A stretch of DNA of 64,000 nucleotides from Asticcacaulis sp. MM231 (GTDB taxonomy: Bacteria; Pseudomonadota; Alphaproteobacteria; Caulobacterales; Caulobacteraceae), in NCBI RefSeq assembly GCF_964186625.1, contig NZ_OZ075108.1, positions 2,108,001 to 2,172,000 of the forward strand. Direction: 5' to 3'. Positions 44,965 to 54,805 of this stretch are shown piece by piece; within the stretch, counting starts at the first letter, position 1; each line of letters starts with the position of its first letter. Under the pieces are notes generated by a model. The model saw only the letters and a program-made list of their open reading frames with translations. It searched no databases and was not told the origin of the DNA. The translations under genes and the position numbers were made by a program.

Positions 44965-46073
44965 ACCTTCAGACGGCGGATCGCCTCTTCGATCTCCGGC
45001 GTCGAGACCGCAAAGCTGAAGCGGATGAAGCGGCGGCCCTCGTCCGGATCGAAATCGACGCCGGGCGCGGTGGCCACGCCCGTTTCCAGCAGCAAGCGCT
45101 TGCAGAATTCCAGACTGTCATCGGTCAGGCGAGCAATGCTGGCATAGACGTAAAATGCGCCATCAGGCGGCGCGATAGTGGTCAGGCCCATCGCCGGCAG
45201 GGCCGCCAGCAACAACTCGCGGTTACGGGTATAGACGGCGACATGCCCCTGCAGTTCGTCATGGCTATCGAGCGCCGCCACACCGGCGTGCTGGCTGAGC
45301 GAGGGCGCGGTCAGGAACAGGTTGCCGACAAAGGCGCGGGCACGATGCACATGGTCTTTCGGCACCAGCAGCCAGCCCAACCGCCAGCCCACCATGCTGA
45401 AATATTTGGAGAAACTGTTGACCACCAGCGCTTCGGGCGCGTATTCGAGCATGGAATGCGCCGGTCCGACATAGCTCAGACCGTGGTAAATCTCATCGGA
45501 GATGATACGGATGCCGCGTGCACGGCAGACTTCGGCGATCGCCGCCAGTTCACCCGCCGGCAAAATAGTGCCTGTTGGGTTGGCCGGACTGGCTATGATT
45601 ACGCCATCCGGCGCCGGATCGAGCACGGCGAGGCTTTCGGCGGTAAGCTGAAACCGCATGGCGGCATCGCACGGGATTTCCACCGGCTCCAGATGCAGCG
45701 CCTTGAGTGAGTTGCGGTAGGCGACATAGCCCGGACGCGCCAAGGCGACGCGCTCGCCGGGTGAGAAACTCGAAATCAGCGCCAGCACCAGCGCCGGCGA
45801 CGCGCCGCAGGTCAGGATGAACTGTTCGGGCTCGACGCTGACGCCGTAGGTATCAAGATAATGCCGCACCAGCCGCTGCTTTAGCTCCGGGCTTTCCCAG
45901 TAGCCGAGACCGTCGGTGTCGAGCACCTCATGCGCCACCTTGATGGCGGCCTGCGGCGCGCCGGTCGAGGGCTGGCCGAATTCCATATGAATGATCGAGC
46001 GGCCTTCGGCCTTCAGGCTGTGGGCCAGACGGCTGATCTCGATGGCGCGGAACGGGTCGATGTCACTTTGCAT
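44931..46073 (-). CDS. Class I/II pyridoxal-phosphate aminotransferase
   Basis: A 380-residue cytosolic aminotransferase. GQPSTGAPQAAI, GYWESPELKQRL, ILTCGASPALVLAL, ASPANPTGTI, ISDEIYHGLSY, the PLP lysine in NSFSKYFSMVGWRLG, and RFIRFSFAVS at the C-terminus. Resembles aspartate/aromatic aminotransferases of the AspC/PatA branch. It may use amino acids released by the neighbouring exported enzymes; this is inference. Confidence 0.93.
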   Translation of the reverse strand: MQSDIDPFRAIEISRLAHSLKAEGRSIIHMEFGQPSTGAPQAAIKVAHEVLDTDGLGYWESPELKQRLVRHYLDTYGVSVEPEQFILTCGASPALVLALISSFSPGERVALARPGYVAYRNSLKALHLEPVEIPCDAAMRFQLTAESLAVLDPAPDGVIIASPANPTGTILPAGELAAIAEVCRARGIRIISDEIYHGLSYVGPAHSMLEYAPEALVVNSFSKYFSMVGWRLGWLLVPKDHVHRARAFVGNLFLTAPSLSQHAGVAALDSHDELQGHVAVYTRNRELLLAALPAMGLTTIAPPDGAFYVYASIARLTDDSLEFCKRLLLETGVATAPGVDFDPDEGRRFIRFSFAVSTPEIEEAIRRLKVYFTSINTGLA

Positions 46074-46115
46074 CCGTACTGATTAGGCCAAGTGTTCACG
46101 CATCACCAGACAAAA

Positions 46116-46143
46116 AAACTCCTCCTGTCGCCAGGAGGAGTTT
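46116..46143 (-). terminator. Intrinsic terminator of the TonB receptor gene
   Basis: AAACTCCTCCTG-GCGA-CAGGAGGAGTTT, a perfect 12-base stem, followed on the minus strand by a T run. It lies 22 bases after the receptor stop codon. Confidence 0.9.
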
Positions 46144-46164
46144 CTTTCAATCAGATTCTAAATC

Positions 46165-48903
46165 TTAGAACTGCAGGTTCGCTCCGACAAAGACGGTGCG
46201 TCCGCTGGTGGTGGAATTCCACAGGCGACGGGCGCCGGCTTCGCCATAACCGTTGTTGAAGCTGTTATACTGCTCTTCGCGCTCGTCCGTCAGGTTGATC
46301 GCGTCGATGGTCAGGCGGATCTTCGGCGTGACCTGATAGAAGGCGGCGGCGTCGATATACTGGGTCGAGTTGAAACCTCCGCTGTCGATCGTGTAGTCCG
46401 AGCGGAAGTTCGACGATACGCGCGCGCCCCATGTCGAGGTTTCATAATAGAGCGTTACGTTATGGTTGACGTCAGACATGCCATAGATCGGGCTCTTGAC
46501 GTTCTTGTTGTTGACCACGTTCATCGTCTCGGAGTCGATGAAGGTGGCATTGGCCACAACGCCTAAATTGTTGAACGGCGCCGGCAGGAAGAAGAATTCG
46601 GTCTGGGCGCTGAGTTCCAGGCCATTCAGCTTGGCGCTATTCAGGTTGACGGAGCGGACATACTCATCGACATTGGTCGAGGCCGTAACCCCCTCATAAA
46701 GACCTTCCTGCAAGCCCGTGCTGGCATAGGACACGTCATAATCGGTGCGGCTGACAACCAAACCGTCGATGCTTTTGTGGAACACACCCGCCGTCAGCAT
46801 ACCAACGCGACCGAAGTACCACTCACCCGACAGGTCGAACTCGTCCGAGGTGTAGGGGTTGAGGTTCGGATTGCCGGTCGAAACCTTGACGTAACCGTTA
46901 TCGACGGACACCGAGCCGTTCATGGCGTAGGCGGCCAGCGACGGACGATTGATGTTTTGCGCGGCAGCGGCACGGATCTGGAAGTTATCGCTTACTTCCA
47001 GAACAGCGTTGAAGGCCGGCAAAACGCCCGAATAGGTCTTGGTGGCCGTGGTCGGCGTGTTGATGCCCTTGACGGCCATGGTACCCGATGACGTCAGTTC
47101 GGTATCATAGCTGCGCGCACCAATATTGCCGCGCACCGGCTTACCGAACAGCGAAGCCTTCCAGTCGAGCTGGATATAGCCAGCAGTCGTATCTTCCTTG
47201 ACTTCATAGATGGCTTTCGGCGCGCCGAGCGTGCGCGTAACGTTGTAATGCGCCAGCGCCTTATCCCAATCGACGATCAGCCACGACTGATCATCATGCT
47301 GATTGAAGACCTTGTAGTAATCAGTGACGTGATCATCGACCGTGCCCTTTTCCCACTCGGTCTTCAGAAGGTCGTCCGTGGCCTGCTGGTAGCCCGAATT
47401 AATGAAGCCGCGGAAGGATGCACCTGCCTTCAGGGTCAGGTTGTCATTGAAGGCATAGGCGCCGTTAAGCTCGGCGTTTTCCAGTTCTGTCGTCTGGTAA
47501 GTGGCCGAGAAGTCGATTTCGTGGGCGCGGTAGTTGTTCGGGTCGGTCGTGTCCCACTTGTAGGTATTGTGCGCTTCATAAGGGCTGACGCGATAATCGG
47601 TGATTAGGCCACCGAACGCTTCGGTATAGAACTTGTCCGAGATGGGGATATCGTAGTCGGAGGTTTCCTTGCCGATATGACCTTCTATGGTCAGTTTGTC
47701 GGTCGGCTTCCACTCACCGGTCAGCACCACCTGATTAAAGGTGTTTTCGGTTTCCTGACGGCGGGTTTCGGTGGCGAAGACGGTGTTGTTGACATCGGCA
47801 TAGATGACCGAATTGTTCTTATCATACTGGATCGACACCAGGCTCGGCGGGGCGAAATCCGAGGCCTTCTTACCGGAATGCGCCATCGACGTGCCGAGGA
47901 TGGTCGAGCCGACCGAACCACGCGTCGCCAGATGGTTTTCACTACGGTCATTGGTGAACTTGCCGTAGAGCGCATCGAGCGTCAGGGTCAGGCTCTCGAC
48001 TGGACGCCATTGCAGGGCCGTGGTCAGGCCGAGGCGCTCCTGATCGGAACCCCAGACCGACAGACGGTTGCCGCGCTGGAAGATCAGTTCGCCATTCATC
48101 GCCTTGGCCTGATCGGCCGCGCTTAGATTGGCGACGTTGGCGGCTGTGGCTTTCTGGGTGCCGGCGCCATAGGTGTTATAGCCCTGCTCTTCGGTCTTGC
48201 GCTTGCCGTAGGCGAGCGAAACGAGGACGCCGAACTTGTCATCCCAGTTATAGGAATACATGCCGGCGACGCGCGGTTGGAAATCCTTGGTGGCCGAGTT
48301 GGTGCCGCCTTGCAGCGAGAAGGCCGCCTTCTGGCCCCTGTAGTTGAAAGGCTTAGACGTATAGAGGCCGACTGTGCCCGCCATACCGCCTTCGTCCTGC
48401 TCGGCCGAGAACGACTTGTTGACGTCAACGCGGCTGAACAGATCAGAGGCGAAGATGTTGAAATCGAAAGCGCGATCGCGCGAGGTCTGGCCGCGGCTGT
48501 CCATCGGCGAGTCGACATTCCCCAGCACTTCCATGCCGTTCAGTTGCACGCGGGTGAAATCAGGACCGAGACCGCGCAAGGACACGCGGCGGCCTTCGCC
48601 GCCTTCACGGTTGATCGCCACGCCCGGCAGGCGTTGCAGCGATTCCGCCAGGTTCAGATCAGGGAACTTGGCCATGTCTTCCGCAACGATGCTGTCGGCG
48701 GTGATGTTGAACTCTTTCTTGAGTTTGCGCGCCATGCCAAGCGACTTGCGGAAGCCGCGCACCACGACTTCCTGGATGACCTCATCGGCGGGAGCCGAGA
48801 CGGCGGTTTCAGTCTCCTGCGCCTGGGTGGCGGTGGTCAGCATGGACAGGCTCATGGCGCCGAGGGCCACGCCCGTCAGAAGCCATTTGTTATGATTTGA
48901 CAT
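46165..48903 (-). CDS. TonB-dependent outer-membrane receptor
   Basis: A 912-residue ligand-gated transporter. Signal peptide (WLLTGVALGAMSLSMLTTATQAQ), a variant TonB region (EVVVRGFRKSLGMARKLK), plug domain (DLNLAESLQRLPGVAINREGGEGRRVSLRGLG), barrel and terminal Phe (VFVGANLQF). This plug style is that of the large TonB-receptor family of Caulobacter and Xanthomonas, often for glycans. The substrate cannot be told; neighbours suggest peptides, phosphoesters or lipid head groups. Confidence 0.95.
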   Translation of the reverse strand: MSNHNKWLLTGVALGAMSLSMLTTATQAQETETAVSAPADEVIQEVVVRGFRKSLGMARKLKKEFNITADSIVAEDMAKFPDLNLAESLQRLPGVAINREGGEGRRVSLRGLGPDFTRVQLNGMEVLGNVDSPMDSRGQTSRDRAFDFNIFASDLFSRVDVNKSFSAEQDEGGMAGTVGLYTSKPFNYRGQKAAFSLQGGTNSATKDFQPRVAGMYSYNWDDKFGVLVSLAYGKRKTEEQGYNTYGAGTQKATAANVANLSAADQAKAMNGELIFQRGNRLSVWGSDQERLGLTTALQWRPVESLTLTLDALYGKFTNDRSENHLATRGSVGSTILGTSMAHSGKKASDFAPPSLVSIQYDKNNSVIYADVNNTVFATETRRQETENTFNQVVLTGEWKPTDKLTIEGHIGKETSDYDIPISDKFYTEAFGGLITDYRVSPYEAHNTYKWDTTDPNNYRAHEIDFSATYQTTELENAELNGAYAFNDNLTLKAGASFRGFINSGYQQATDDLLKTEWEKGTVDDHVTDYYKVFNQHDDQSWLIVDWDKALAHYNVTRTLGAPKAIYEVKEDTTAGYIQLDWKASLFGKPVRGNIGARSYDTELTSSGTMAVKGINTPTTATKTYSGVLPAFNAVLEVSDNFQIRAAAAQNINRPSLAAYAMNGSVSVDNGYVKVSTGNPNLNPYTSDEFDLSGEWYFGRVGMLTAGVFHKSIDGLVVSRTDYDVSYASTGLQEGLYEGVTASTNVDEYVRSVNLNSAKLNGLELSAQTEFFFLPAPFNNLGVVANATFIDSETMNVVNNKNVKSPIYGMSDVNHNVTLYYETSTWGARVSSNFRSDYTIDSGGFNSTQYIDAAAFYQVTPKIRLTIDAINLTDEREEQYNSFNNGYGEAGARRLWNSTTSGRTVFVGANLQF

Positions 48904-48968
48904 AGATTGAACTCCAAAAAGCCGCCAAGGGGAGGTTTGGCGGGATGGAGCGCGGTTAGGTGTCGTTT

Positions 48969-49003
48969 GTGAAACCTGCTTGGCAGTTTTGTAACGGTTT
49001 CAC
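48969..49003 (-). promoter_or_regulatory. GTGAAAC...GTTTCAC inverted repeat upstream of the TonB receptor
   Basis: Seven-base arms at 48969-48975 and 48997-49003 separated by 21 bases, about 65-100 bases upstream of the receptor start and in the region shared with the divergent PLC-like gene. An operator is possible; short arms make chance occurrence plausible. Confidence 0.25.
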
Positions 49004-49143
49004 GACCGTAAAGGCTTTTATAGCTACCGGCAACACTTTGACTTTATAAGTCGGCATAACGGCCACAAGTTACCGTTCATATCGCCTTTGTCATAACGTC
49101 ACGATCAAGTGCTATGGCGGATCATCATCGTGCCGGAGTTCTC

Positions 49144-50211
49144 ATGCGCCACCCTCTTTTCTTGCTTCTTGGTCTCATGGCTCAATCCGCCGTGGCGCAG
49201 CCTCTGGAGTTCGCAGCCCCCAAAGGCCTGCACATGAACGATCTGCAAGTGGTCGGGACGCACAACAGCTACAAGGTAGCTATCCCCGCACTCGAACTGG
49301 CGATGATCCGTGCCAAATCCGAGGATGGCGCCAAATCGCTCGATTACGGACACCTGCCACTGGCGCAACAGCTTAATCTCGGCATGCGCCAACTCGAAAT
49401 CGACTTCCTTTATGACCCCGAAGGTGGCCGTTACGCCCACCCGCTTCTGCCGCAAAAGAGCGGTGCGGCCTATGATGCCACCGGCATGGATAAGCCGGGC
49501 TTCAAGGTTCTCCATATGCCCGACGTCGATGTGCGCAGCCATTGCGCCACCTTCATCCTCTGCCTGACGCAGATCCGCGACTGGTCGGATGATCACCCGG
49601 ATCATGTGCCGATCCTGATCATGATGAACGCTAAGGACGGCAAGGCCAGCACGGACGGCGGCGTCACGCCCCTGCCCTATGACGCCGCCGCCTTCGATGC
49701 GCTTGATGCGGAAATCCGTTCGGTTTTCGGTCCTGACAAGCTGATCACGCCCGATGATGTACGTGGCACGGCCAAAACCCTGCGCGGCGGTGTTCTGGCC
49801 GGCGGTTGGCCCACGCTGCAAGCAGCGCGCGGCAAGGTCTTCTTCGCGCTCGATGAAGGCCCGGCCAAGGTGGCAGTCTATATGCGGGGCCATGCCTCGC
49901 TCGAAGGGCTACCGATCTTCGTCAACGCCATCAGCGAGGAGGCCGATCACGCCGCTTACCTCACGCTCAATGATCCGGTGAAACAGTTCGACCGCATTCA
50001 GGCCGACGTCAGGGCCGGCTTTATCGTCCGCACGCGCGCTGACAATTCCACCACCGAGGCCCGCAGCAACGACCATACCCGCTTTGAAAAGGCGCTGGCC
50101 TCGGGCGCGCAGTATATCTCAACCGACTACCCGACCCCGCGCACCGACTTCAGCCCCTACACCATCGCCTTGCCAGCCGATGCCCCGGCCAGACGCAATC
50201 CGCTGCGCTAA
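49144..50211 (+). CDS. Exported Ca-dependent PI-PLC-like phosphodiesterase
   Basis: A 355-residue protein with a signal peptide (MRHPLFLLLGLMAQSAVA). The N-terminal LQVVGTHNSYKVA, QLNLGMRQLEIDFLYD, CLTQIRDWSDDHPDHVPILIMMNAKD and the C-terminal ISTDYPTPR fit the calcium-dependent phosphoinositide phospholipase C1-like family (PF16670). His in GTHNSY is the expected catalytic base. ATG 49144 has GGAG upstream. It is divergent from the TonB receptor. Confidence 0.82.
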   Translation: MRHPLFLLLGLMAQSAVAQPLEFAAPKGLHMNDLQVVGTHNSYKVAIPALELAMIRAKSEDGAKSLDYGHLPLAQQLNLGMRQLEIDFLYDPEGGRYAHPLLPQKSGAAYDATGMDKPGFKVLHMPDVDVRSHCATFILCLTQIRDWSDDHPDHVPILIMMNAKDGKASTDGGVTPLPYDAAAFDALDAEIRSVFGPDKLITPDDVRGTAKTLRGGVLAGGWPTLQAARGKVFFALDEGPAKVAVYMRGHASLEGLPIFVNAISEEADHAAYLTLNDPVKQFDRIQADVRAGFIVRTRADNSTTEARSNDHTRFEKALASGAQYISTDYPTPRTDFSPYTIALPADAPARRNPLR

Positions 50212-50262
50212 GTTCACGCGGTTACGCTTGCTTTTCAAAAGCCGCTCCACGTAAAACAGGGC

Positions 50263-51690
50263 ATGGCCTCCAAAACCACGCTCAACGCCAAAAACCTTGA
50301 AGCGCTCGGCGCCGCTCACCTTGCCGAGCTTCTGATGGATATCAGCGAGGGCAATGCCAATGCCAAACGGCGGCTGCGCCTCGAACTGGCCGGCAGCGAA
50401 AGCCCTGGCAAGCTGACCAACGAGATCCGCAAACGTCTGATGGCCATAGGCGCAGCCACCGCCAATGTCGGCTGGCGCAGCCTGAAAGGCTTTCGCGGTG
50501 ACCTAAACACGCAGCGCCGGTTGATTTCCGAGCAGGTGCAGACCGCCTCGCCCCAGGACGCCGCCGAGTTGATGTGGCAGTTTATCGCTCTGGGCGATGC
50601 AGTGATCGAGCGCACCAGCGATGCCTCAGGTGGCGTGGTCGAGATATTCCAGGAGGCCTGCCAGAATATAGGCACCATTGTTTCTGGCGATAAGGCCGAT
50701 ATCGAAAGCCTGCTGCATCAGATCGCGTTGTCCCAGATAAACAACACCTACGGCCAGAACGATCAGATCATTGCCCTGCTGGCGCCGAACCTTGACCGCG
50801 ACCAACTCATGCAACTGCGCGACAGGATCATGACGGCAGCCAGGGAGCCCTTAGCGACGTCCACCGCAAAACCAAGAACGGCCAAGCGCTGGCGCAAGCG
50901 TGTGCTGGCCGCGTCGGAAAGCCTGCGCAAACGGACACGCGCCGAATCCGTGCGTGTTGCCCTGCTGGCTATCGCCGACGCGGCGGGCGATGTCGACGCC
51001 TTCATCGCCCTAATGAGCGATGCCTATGTGCCAGCTACTGCCGCGCAGATTGCTAACCGTCTGCTGAAAGCCGAACGTCCGCACGACGCGCTCAAAGCGT
51101 TAGATGGCGCACGACAAGGTCGCGGTCTGCCGCCGGCCGAATGGATAGAAGCACGTCTGCAAACCCTGGAGGTGCTGGACTACAAAGATGAGGCGCAAGT
51201 CTTGCGGCTGGAGCAATTCCGCCAGACGCTCGACAGCGGTTACCTGCGCGCCTACCTGAAACGCCTGCCCGATTTCGATGATATCGAAGCTGAGGATGAA
51301 GCGCTTGACGGGGCGAAGGCGTTCCCTGACGCCAATGCCGCGCTTGATCTGCTGGTGCGCTGGCCCTCGCTGGAACGCGCGGCGCAACTCGTGATCAATC
51401 GCCTATCCGAGATAGACGGTAACAGCGCAGAAGCCGTGACCTTTGCCGCCGACCGTTTGTCGTCACGCTATCCGCTGGCCGCCCTGCTGCTGCACCGGCA
51501 GATCGTCGAAGCCAGTCTGATATCGTTCAGCGAACCGGCCCACACCGCCGCCGGCCTCACCTATCTGGAGGCTGAAAGCCTGGCGCGTCATGTCGATGAT
51601 TTCGGACGTTTTGATACGCACGAGACATGGTTGAAAAAACTCGGCAACCTCTATGGACGTCGCACCGCTTTCTGGAAAGCACTGCCCTGA
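50263..51690 (+). CDS. DUF6880 family protein
   Basis: A 475-residue soluble helical protein beginning TTLNAKNLEALGAAHLAELLMDISEGN, with repeats such as NRLLKAERPHDALKAL and PPAEWIEARLQTLEVLDYKDEAQ that suggest TPR-like helices. I recall this as DUF6880, function unknown. No signal or membrane segment. It ends 36 bases before the insertion-sequence cluster. Confidence 0.7.
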   Translation: MASKTTLNAKNLEALGAAHLAELLMDISEGNANAKRRLRLELAGSESPGKLTNEIRKRLMAIGAATANVGWRSLKGFRGDLNTQRRLISEQVQTASPQDAAELMWQFIALGDAVIERTSDASGGVVEIFQEACQNIGTIVSGDKADIESLLHQIALSQINNTYGQNDQIIALLAPNLDRDQLMQLRDRIMTAAREPLATSTAKPRTAKRWRKRVLAASESLRKRTRAESVRVALLAIADAAGDVDAFIALMSDAYVPATAAQIANRLLKAERPHDALKALDGARQGRGLPPAEWIEARLQTLEVLDYKDEAQVLRLEQFRQTLDSGYLRAYLKRLPDFDDIEAEDEALDGAKAFPDANAALDLLVRWPSLERAAQLVINRLSEIDGNSAEAVTFAADRLSSRYPLAALLLHRQIVEASLISFSEPAHTAAGLTYLEAESLARHVDDFGRFDTHETWLKKLGNLYGRRTAFWKALP

Positions 51691-51730
51691 CAACCTTTTA
51701 ATAGGAAGCTGAATAAAACAGGTCAGCTAG

Positions 51731-53252
51731 TCTTACTGCGTCATAAAGTGGCATTCTCAGGTATTGTTGGCTTGGTGCAACATGGACATCGCTGCAGGGT
51801 TCGACTGAGGGCGACTGTCAAACATCGTCGGATGGTCGCAATCGAATCCCTGACGTGGCGTTCCGGCCTGATTGGGGGATCCACGGGGTCGATAACCTTG
51901 GGGAAGGTCAAGCTTTTTGAGGTTCTTGGCAATGTTCGGCCCTGAGGGGGGAATGGCCTCCCGTCGGGAGATTAGGAAGGCGTAGGCGGCGATACAGAGA
52001 CTTGCATGATGATGGAAGCCTCTCCACCCTCGACCCTCGTAATGGCCAAGGCCTAGTTCCTGCTTGAGTTCCTGATAATCTCGCTCAATTCGCCACCGCA
52101 ATTTGGCGGTGCTGACGAGATCTTCGAGTGACGTGTCTGCTGGCAAGGTAGCAAGCCAGTATTTGAGCGGCGCTTCATCGCCTTCAGGCCATTCGATCAG
52201 CAGCCATTCCTCAGGGCGGGGTTCTGTCAGCTTATGGTCGCGGGAGGCCGGGTGCAGCCAAAGCGCGGTAAAGCGTGAACTCAGGTCCACATTCGTACCT
52301 TCTCGCCAGCAGACCGTTTTCCAAACCTCGGGCGGCAGCTCCCGTGCCAGCGCCTTTGCCGAGATGGGCGCGTGGTCGGGATTACGTTGCAGCAACGACG
52401 GTGGTCGTCCCCGGCCACTCCAAGGTTTTGGAGGCAAAGGAGCTTGCCCTGGACGCCAGACACTGAGTGTCGGCTGTACACCCAAGACATAGGTGAGGCC
52501 AAGCGTGGTCAGGCCAGCGCGGAAGGTGCCATCCGCTCCGTAGCCAGCGTCAGCCAATACCACCCCAGGCGCAACACCGGCGGCCTTAGCGGTGCGGACC
52601 TGATCAAGTGCGATAGTCGGCTTTGTTTGGAAGCCTATCTCCTCAGGGACCTTCACTTTACGCCGCCGCTCTGGATCATCGCACCAGGTCTCAGGCAAAT
52701 AAAGCCGATAGGCGATCGGTAGGCTGGCCGCAGCGTTCGCAACCGACAGGCTGACGGCGACCTGGCAGTTATCCTGTTTGCCGAGCTGACCACAATATTG
52801 CCGCGCTACGCCAACTGAGTGCCTCCCCTTCTTGGGAAAGCCGGTGTCGTCGATGATCCAGGCCTTGATCGGTCCATGCTGCTCGATCTGCGGAAGCACC
52901 CTCTCGCGAACCCGCGCCAAAAGCGCCTCGTCTGACCACGGTGCCTGCCCAACAAAATGCAACAAAGATTGGTGTTTCGCCGAAACCCGCGAAGGCGAAG
53001 TCACAGCGGCCAGGGGCTCTACGCTCTTGCGATCAACAGGCAGCATCAGACCAAGGCAGTAATCCTTCAACGGCTCCGCGCGATCGGCATGGCCGATCAC
53101 ATCAACCAGACTATGGACATAATCCAAAAACGATGCTTCACTTAATCGCGTGCTAAGGTCACTCATCCAGCCTCTCCTGAAAACTATGAATCGACGAGGC
53201 TAGCACATTTCCCCAAAACGCGAATCCCCCCCAATTTTGTGACTCAGTAAGA
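51731..53252 (-). mobile_element. IS701-family insertion sequence, complete
   Basis: Terminal inverted repeats TCTTACTGCGTCATAAAGTGG (left) and TCTTACTGAGTCACAAAATTG (right, reversed) match at about 17 of 21 positions. CTAG lies directly outside both ends (51727-51730 and 53253-53256), the 4-bp YTAR-type target expected for this family. It encodes one transposase. Confidence 0.9.
51757..53166 (-). CDS. IS701-family DDE transposase
   Basis: A 469-residue transposase that fills most of the element. Acidic residues are seen in WIIDDTGFPKKG, VVLADAGYG and WRIERDYQELKQELGLGHYEGRGW, the IS701 signature with the Y-(2)-G-R-G-W-R-G tail. The gene appears intact. Confidence 0.93.
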   Translation of the reverse strand: MSDLSTRLSEASFLDYVHSLVDVIGHADRAEPLKDYCLGLMLPVDRKSVEPLAAVTSPSRVSAKHQSLLHFVGQAPWSDEALLARVRERVLPQIEQHGPIKAWIIDDTGFPKKGRHSVGVARQYCGQLGKQDNCQVAVSLSVANAAASLPIAYRLYLPETWCDDPERRRKVKVPEEIGFQTKPTIALDQVRTAKAAGVAPGVVLADAGYGADGTFRAGLTTLGLTYVLGVQPTLSVWRPGQAPLPPKPWSGRGRPPSLLQRNPDHAPISAKALARELPPEVWKTVCWREGTNVDLSSRFTALWLHPASRDHKLTEPRPEEWLLIEWPEGDEAPLKYWLATLPADTSLEDLVSTAKLRWRIERDYQELKQELGLGHYEGRGWRGFHHHASLCIAAYAFLISRREAIPPSGPNIAKNLKKLDLPQGYRPRGSPNQAGTPRQGFDCDHPTMFDSRPQSNPAAMSMLHQANNT

Positions 53253-53256
53253 CTAG

Positions 53257-54802
53257 GAGCACGTCCGAGTAATCAGCCTTTTTGAGGTTTTTGGTCGACA
53301 GTTGTGTGTCTTGGTGATTTACTCATTTCCTATGAGCACCAAGACATTCCGGCCCTGGCTAGTTGACCAACTTCAGCTTCTTCCACCTTCTGTGGACGAA
53401 TTCGTTCCCGCAGGTCACCTGTCTCACTTTATCCGAGACATGGTTAGGGAAGATCTTGATTTGTCTTCTATTTTGGATGTTTACAGCGAGGATCGCGGTT
53501 ATCCACCTTATGATCCTCGCATGATGACGGCCCTGCTACTTTATGGTTATAGCCGGGGTATTTATTCGTCTCGTCGCCTGGCAAGGTCGTGTGATGAGCG
53601 GTTAGATTTTATGGCGGTTACTGCGATGAACCGTCCTGACCATCGGACGATCTCCGATTTTCGCAAACGTCACTTGAGCGCGTTGTCCGGCCTATTCCTG
53701 CAGGTGTTGACGCTATGCCGTAAGGCTGGTCTTGTTGCCTTAAACCATGTGTCTGTGGACGGTACGAAGATGAAGGCCAATGCGTCAAAAAATAAGGCTA
53801 TGAGCTACGGTCGGATGAAGACCGCCGAGGTTGACCTGGAAGCTGAGGTTGCGCGTTGGCTTAAGTCCGCAGAAGCTGCAGATGCCGCTGAAGATGCAGA
53901 GTTTGGTGACAAGCGTGGCGATGAAACGCCAGACTGGATGACTTCGAAGGAAAAGAGGCTGGCGAAAATCAAGGAGGCACGAGCCGCCCTTGAGGCCGAG
54001 GCCAAAGCAAAGTCTGAGAACAAAAAGGCTGAAGCGGCAAAGTCCGGAAAAGACCCGGAAGATCCAGACGGCCCACCAGCATCATCCGGGAAGAAGCGTG
54101 GACCCAAGCCGAAAACGCCCGAAGGTATGCCATCCGATAAGACACAACGGAACTTCACTGACCCTGATAGCAAAATCATGCTGGGACGTGATGGATTTAT
54201 CCAAGGCTATAATGCCCAGGTGGCCGTGGACGCCAGGGCTCAGATCATATTGGCGCATGACTTAAACAACTGCGCCGCCGACTGCACCCAGTTGGTGCCT
54301 ATGGTTGACGCCATTATTGCCAATACTGGCAAGGCTCCAGACGAATTATCGGCTGATGCAGGCTATTGCTCCGAAGCCAATATAGCGGCCATGGAAAATC
54401 GGAAAATAGACGCCTTTATTGCAACCGGACGTCAAAAGCATAACAGCCCGGCTGCGGATGGCGGCCGGGCCAAAACGCCCAAAACGGAAGAGATGCGCAA
54501 ACGATTGCGCGAAGGCGGCTATGAAAGTCCATACCGTTTACGAAAGCAGACGGTAGAACCTGTGTTTGGCCAGATCAAACACGCCAGAGGCTTTCGTCAG
54601 TTTCTAATGCGAGGCATAGAAAACGTATCCGCCGAATGGGCAATGATCTGTACCGTTCACAACATCCTGAAGCTCGCCAAGGCAACCTAAAGACAAAACA
54701 CCTTCTGAACAGACTGGCAGCAACGAAAAAATGGCCGGGCCCGATATTGCCGAACCAAATCAAAAAATACCTAACCCCAAAACTGGTTACTCGGACGGGC
54801 TC
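53257..54802 (+). mobile_element. IS1182-family insertion sequence, complete
   Basis: Left end GAGCACGTCCGAGTAATCAG and right end (reversed) GAGCCCGTCCGAGTAACCAG match at 18 of 20 positions. CTAG lies immediately outside on the left (53253-53256, shared with the IS701 element) and on the right (54803-54806), consistent with the palindromic 4-bp target of this family. Confidence 0.9.
53332..54690 (+). CDS. IS1182-family transposase
   Basis: A 452-residue transposase with an N-terminal DUF772-type domain (FRPWLVDQLQLLPPSVDEF, MMTALLLYGYSRGIYSSRRLA), a first acidic residue in HVSVDGTKMKANASK, a long charged insertion (about 170-260), and SADAGYCSEANI and KQTVEPVFGQIKHARGFRQF at the C-terminus. 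ATG 53332 is the family start. It appears intact. Confidence 0.93.
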   Translation: MSTKTFRPWLVDQLQLLPPSVDEFVPAGHLSHFIRDMVREDLDLSSILDVYSEDRGYPPYDPRMMTALLLYGYSRGIYSSRRLARSCDERLDFMAVTAMNRPDHRTISDFRKRHLSALSGLFLQVLTLCRKAGLVALNHVSVDGTKMKANASKNKAMSYGRMKTAEVDLEAEVARWLKSAEAADAAEDAEFGDKRGDETPDWMTSKEKRLAKIKEARAALEAEAKAKSENKKAEAAKSGKDPEDPDGPPASSGKKRGPKPKTPEGMPSDKTQRNFTDPDSKIMLGRDGFIQGYNAQVAVDARAQIILAHDLNNCAADCTQLVPMVDAIIANTGKAPDELSADAGYCSEANIAAMENRKIDAFIATGRQKHNSPAADGGRAKTPKTEEMRKRLREGGYESPYRLRKQTVEPVFGQIKHARGFRQFLMRGIENVSAEWAMICTVHNILKLAKAT

Positions 54803-54805
54803 CTA

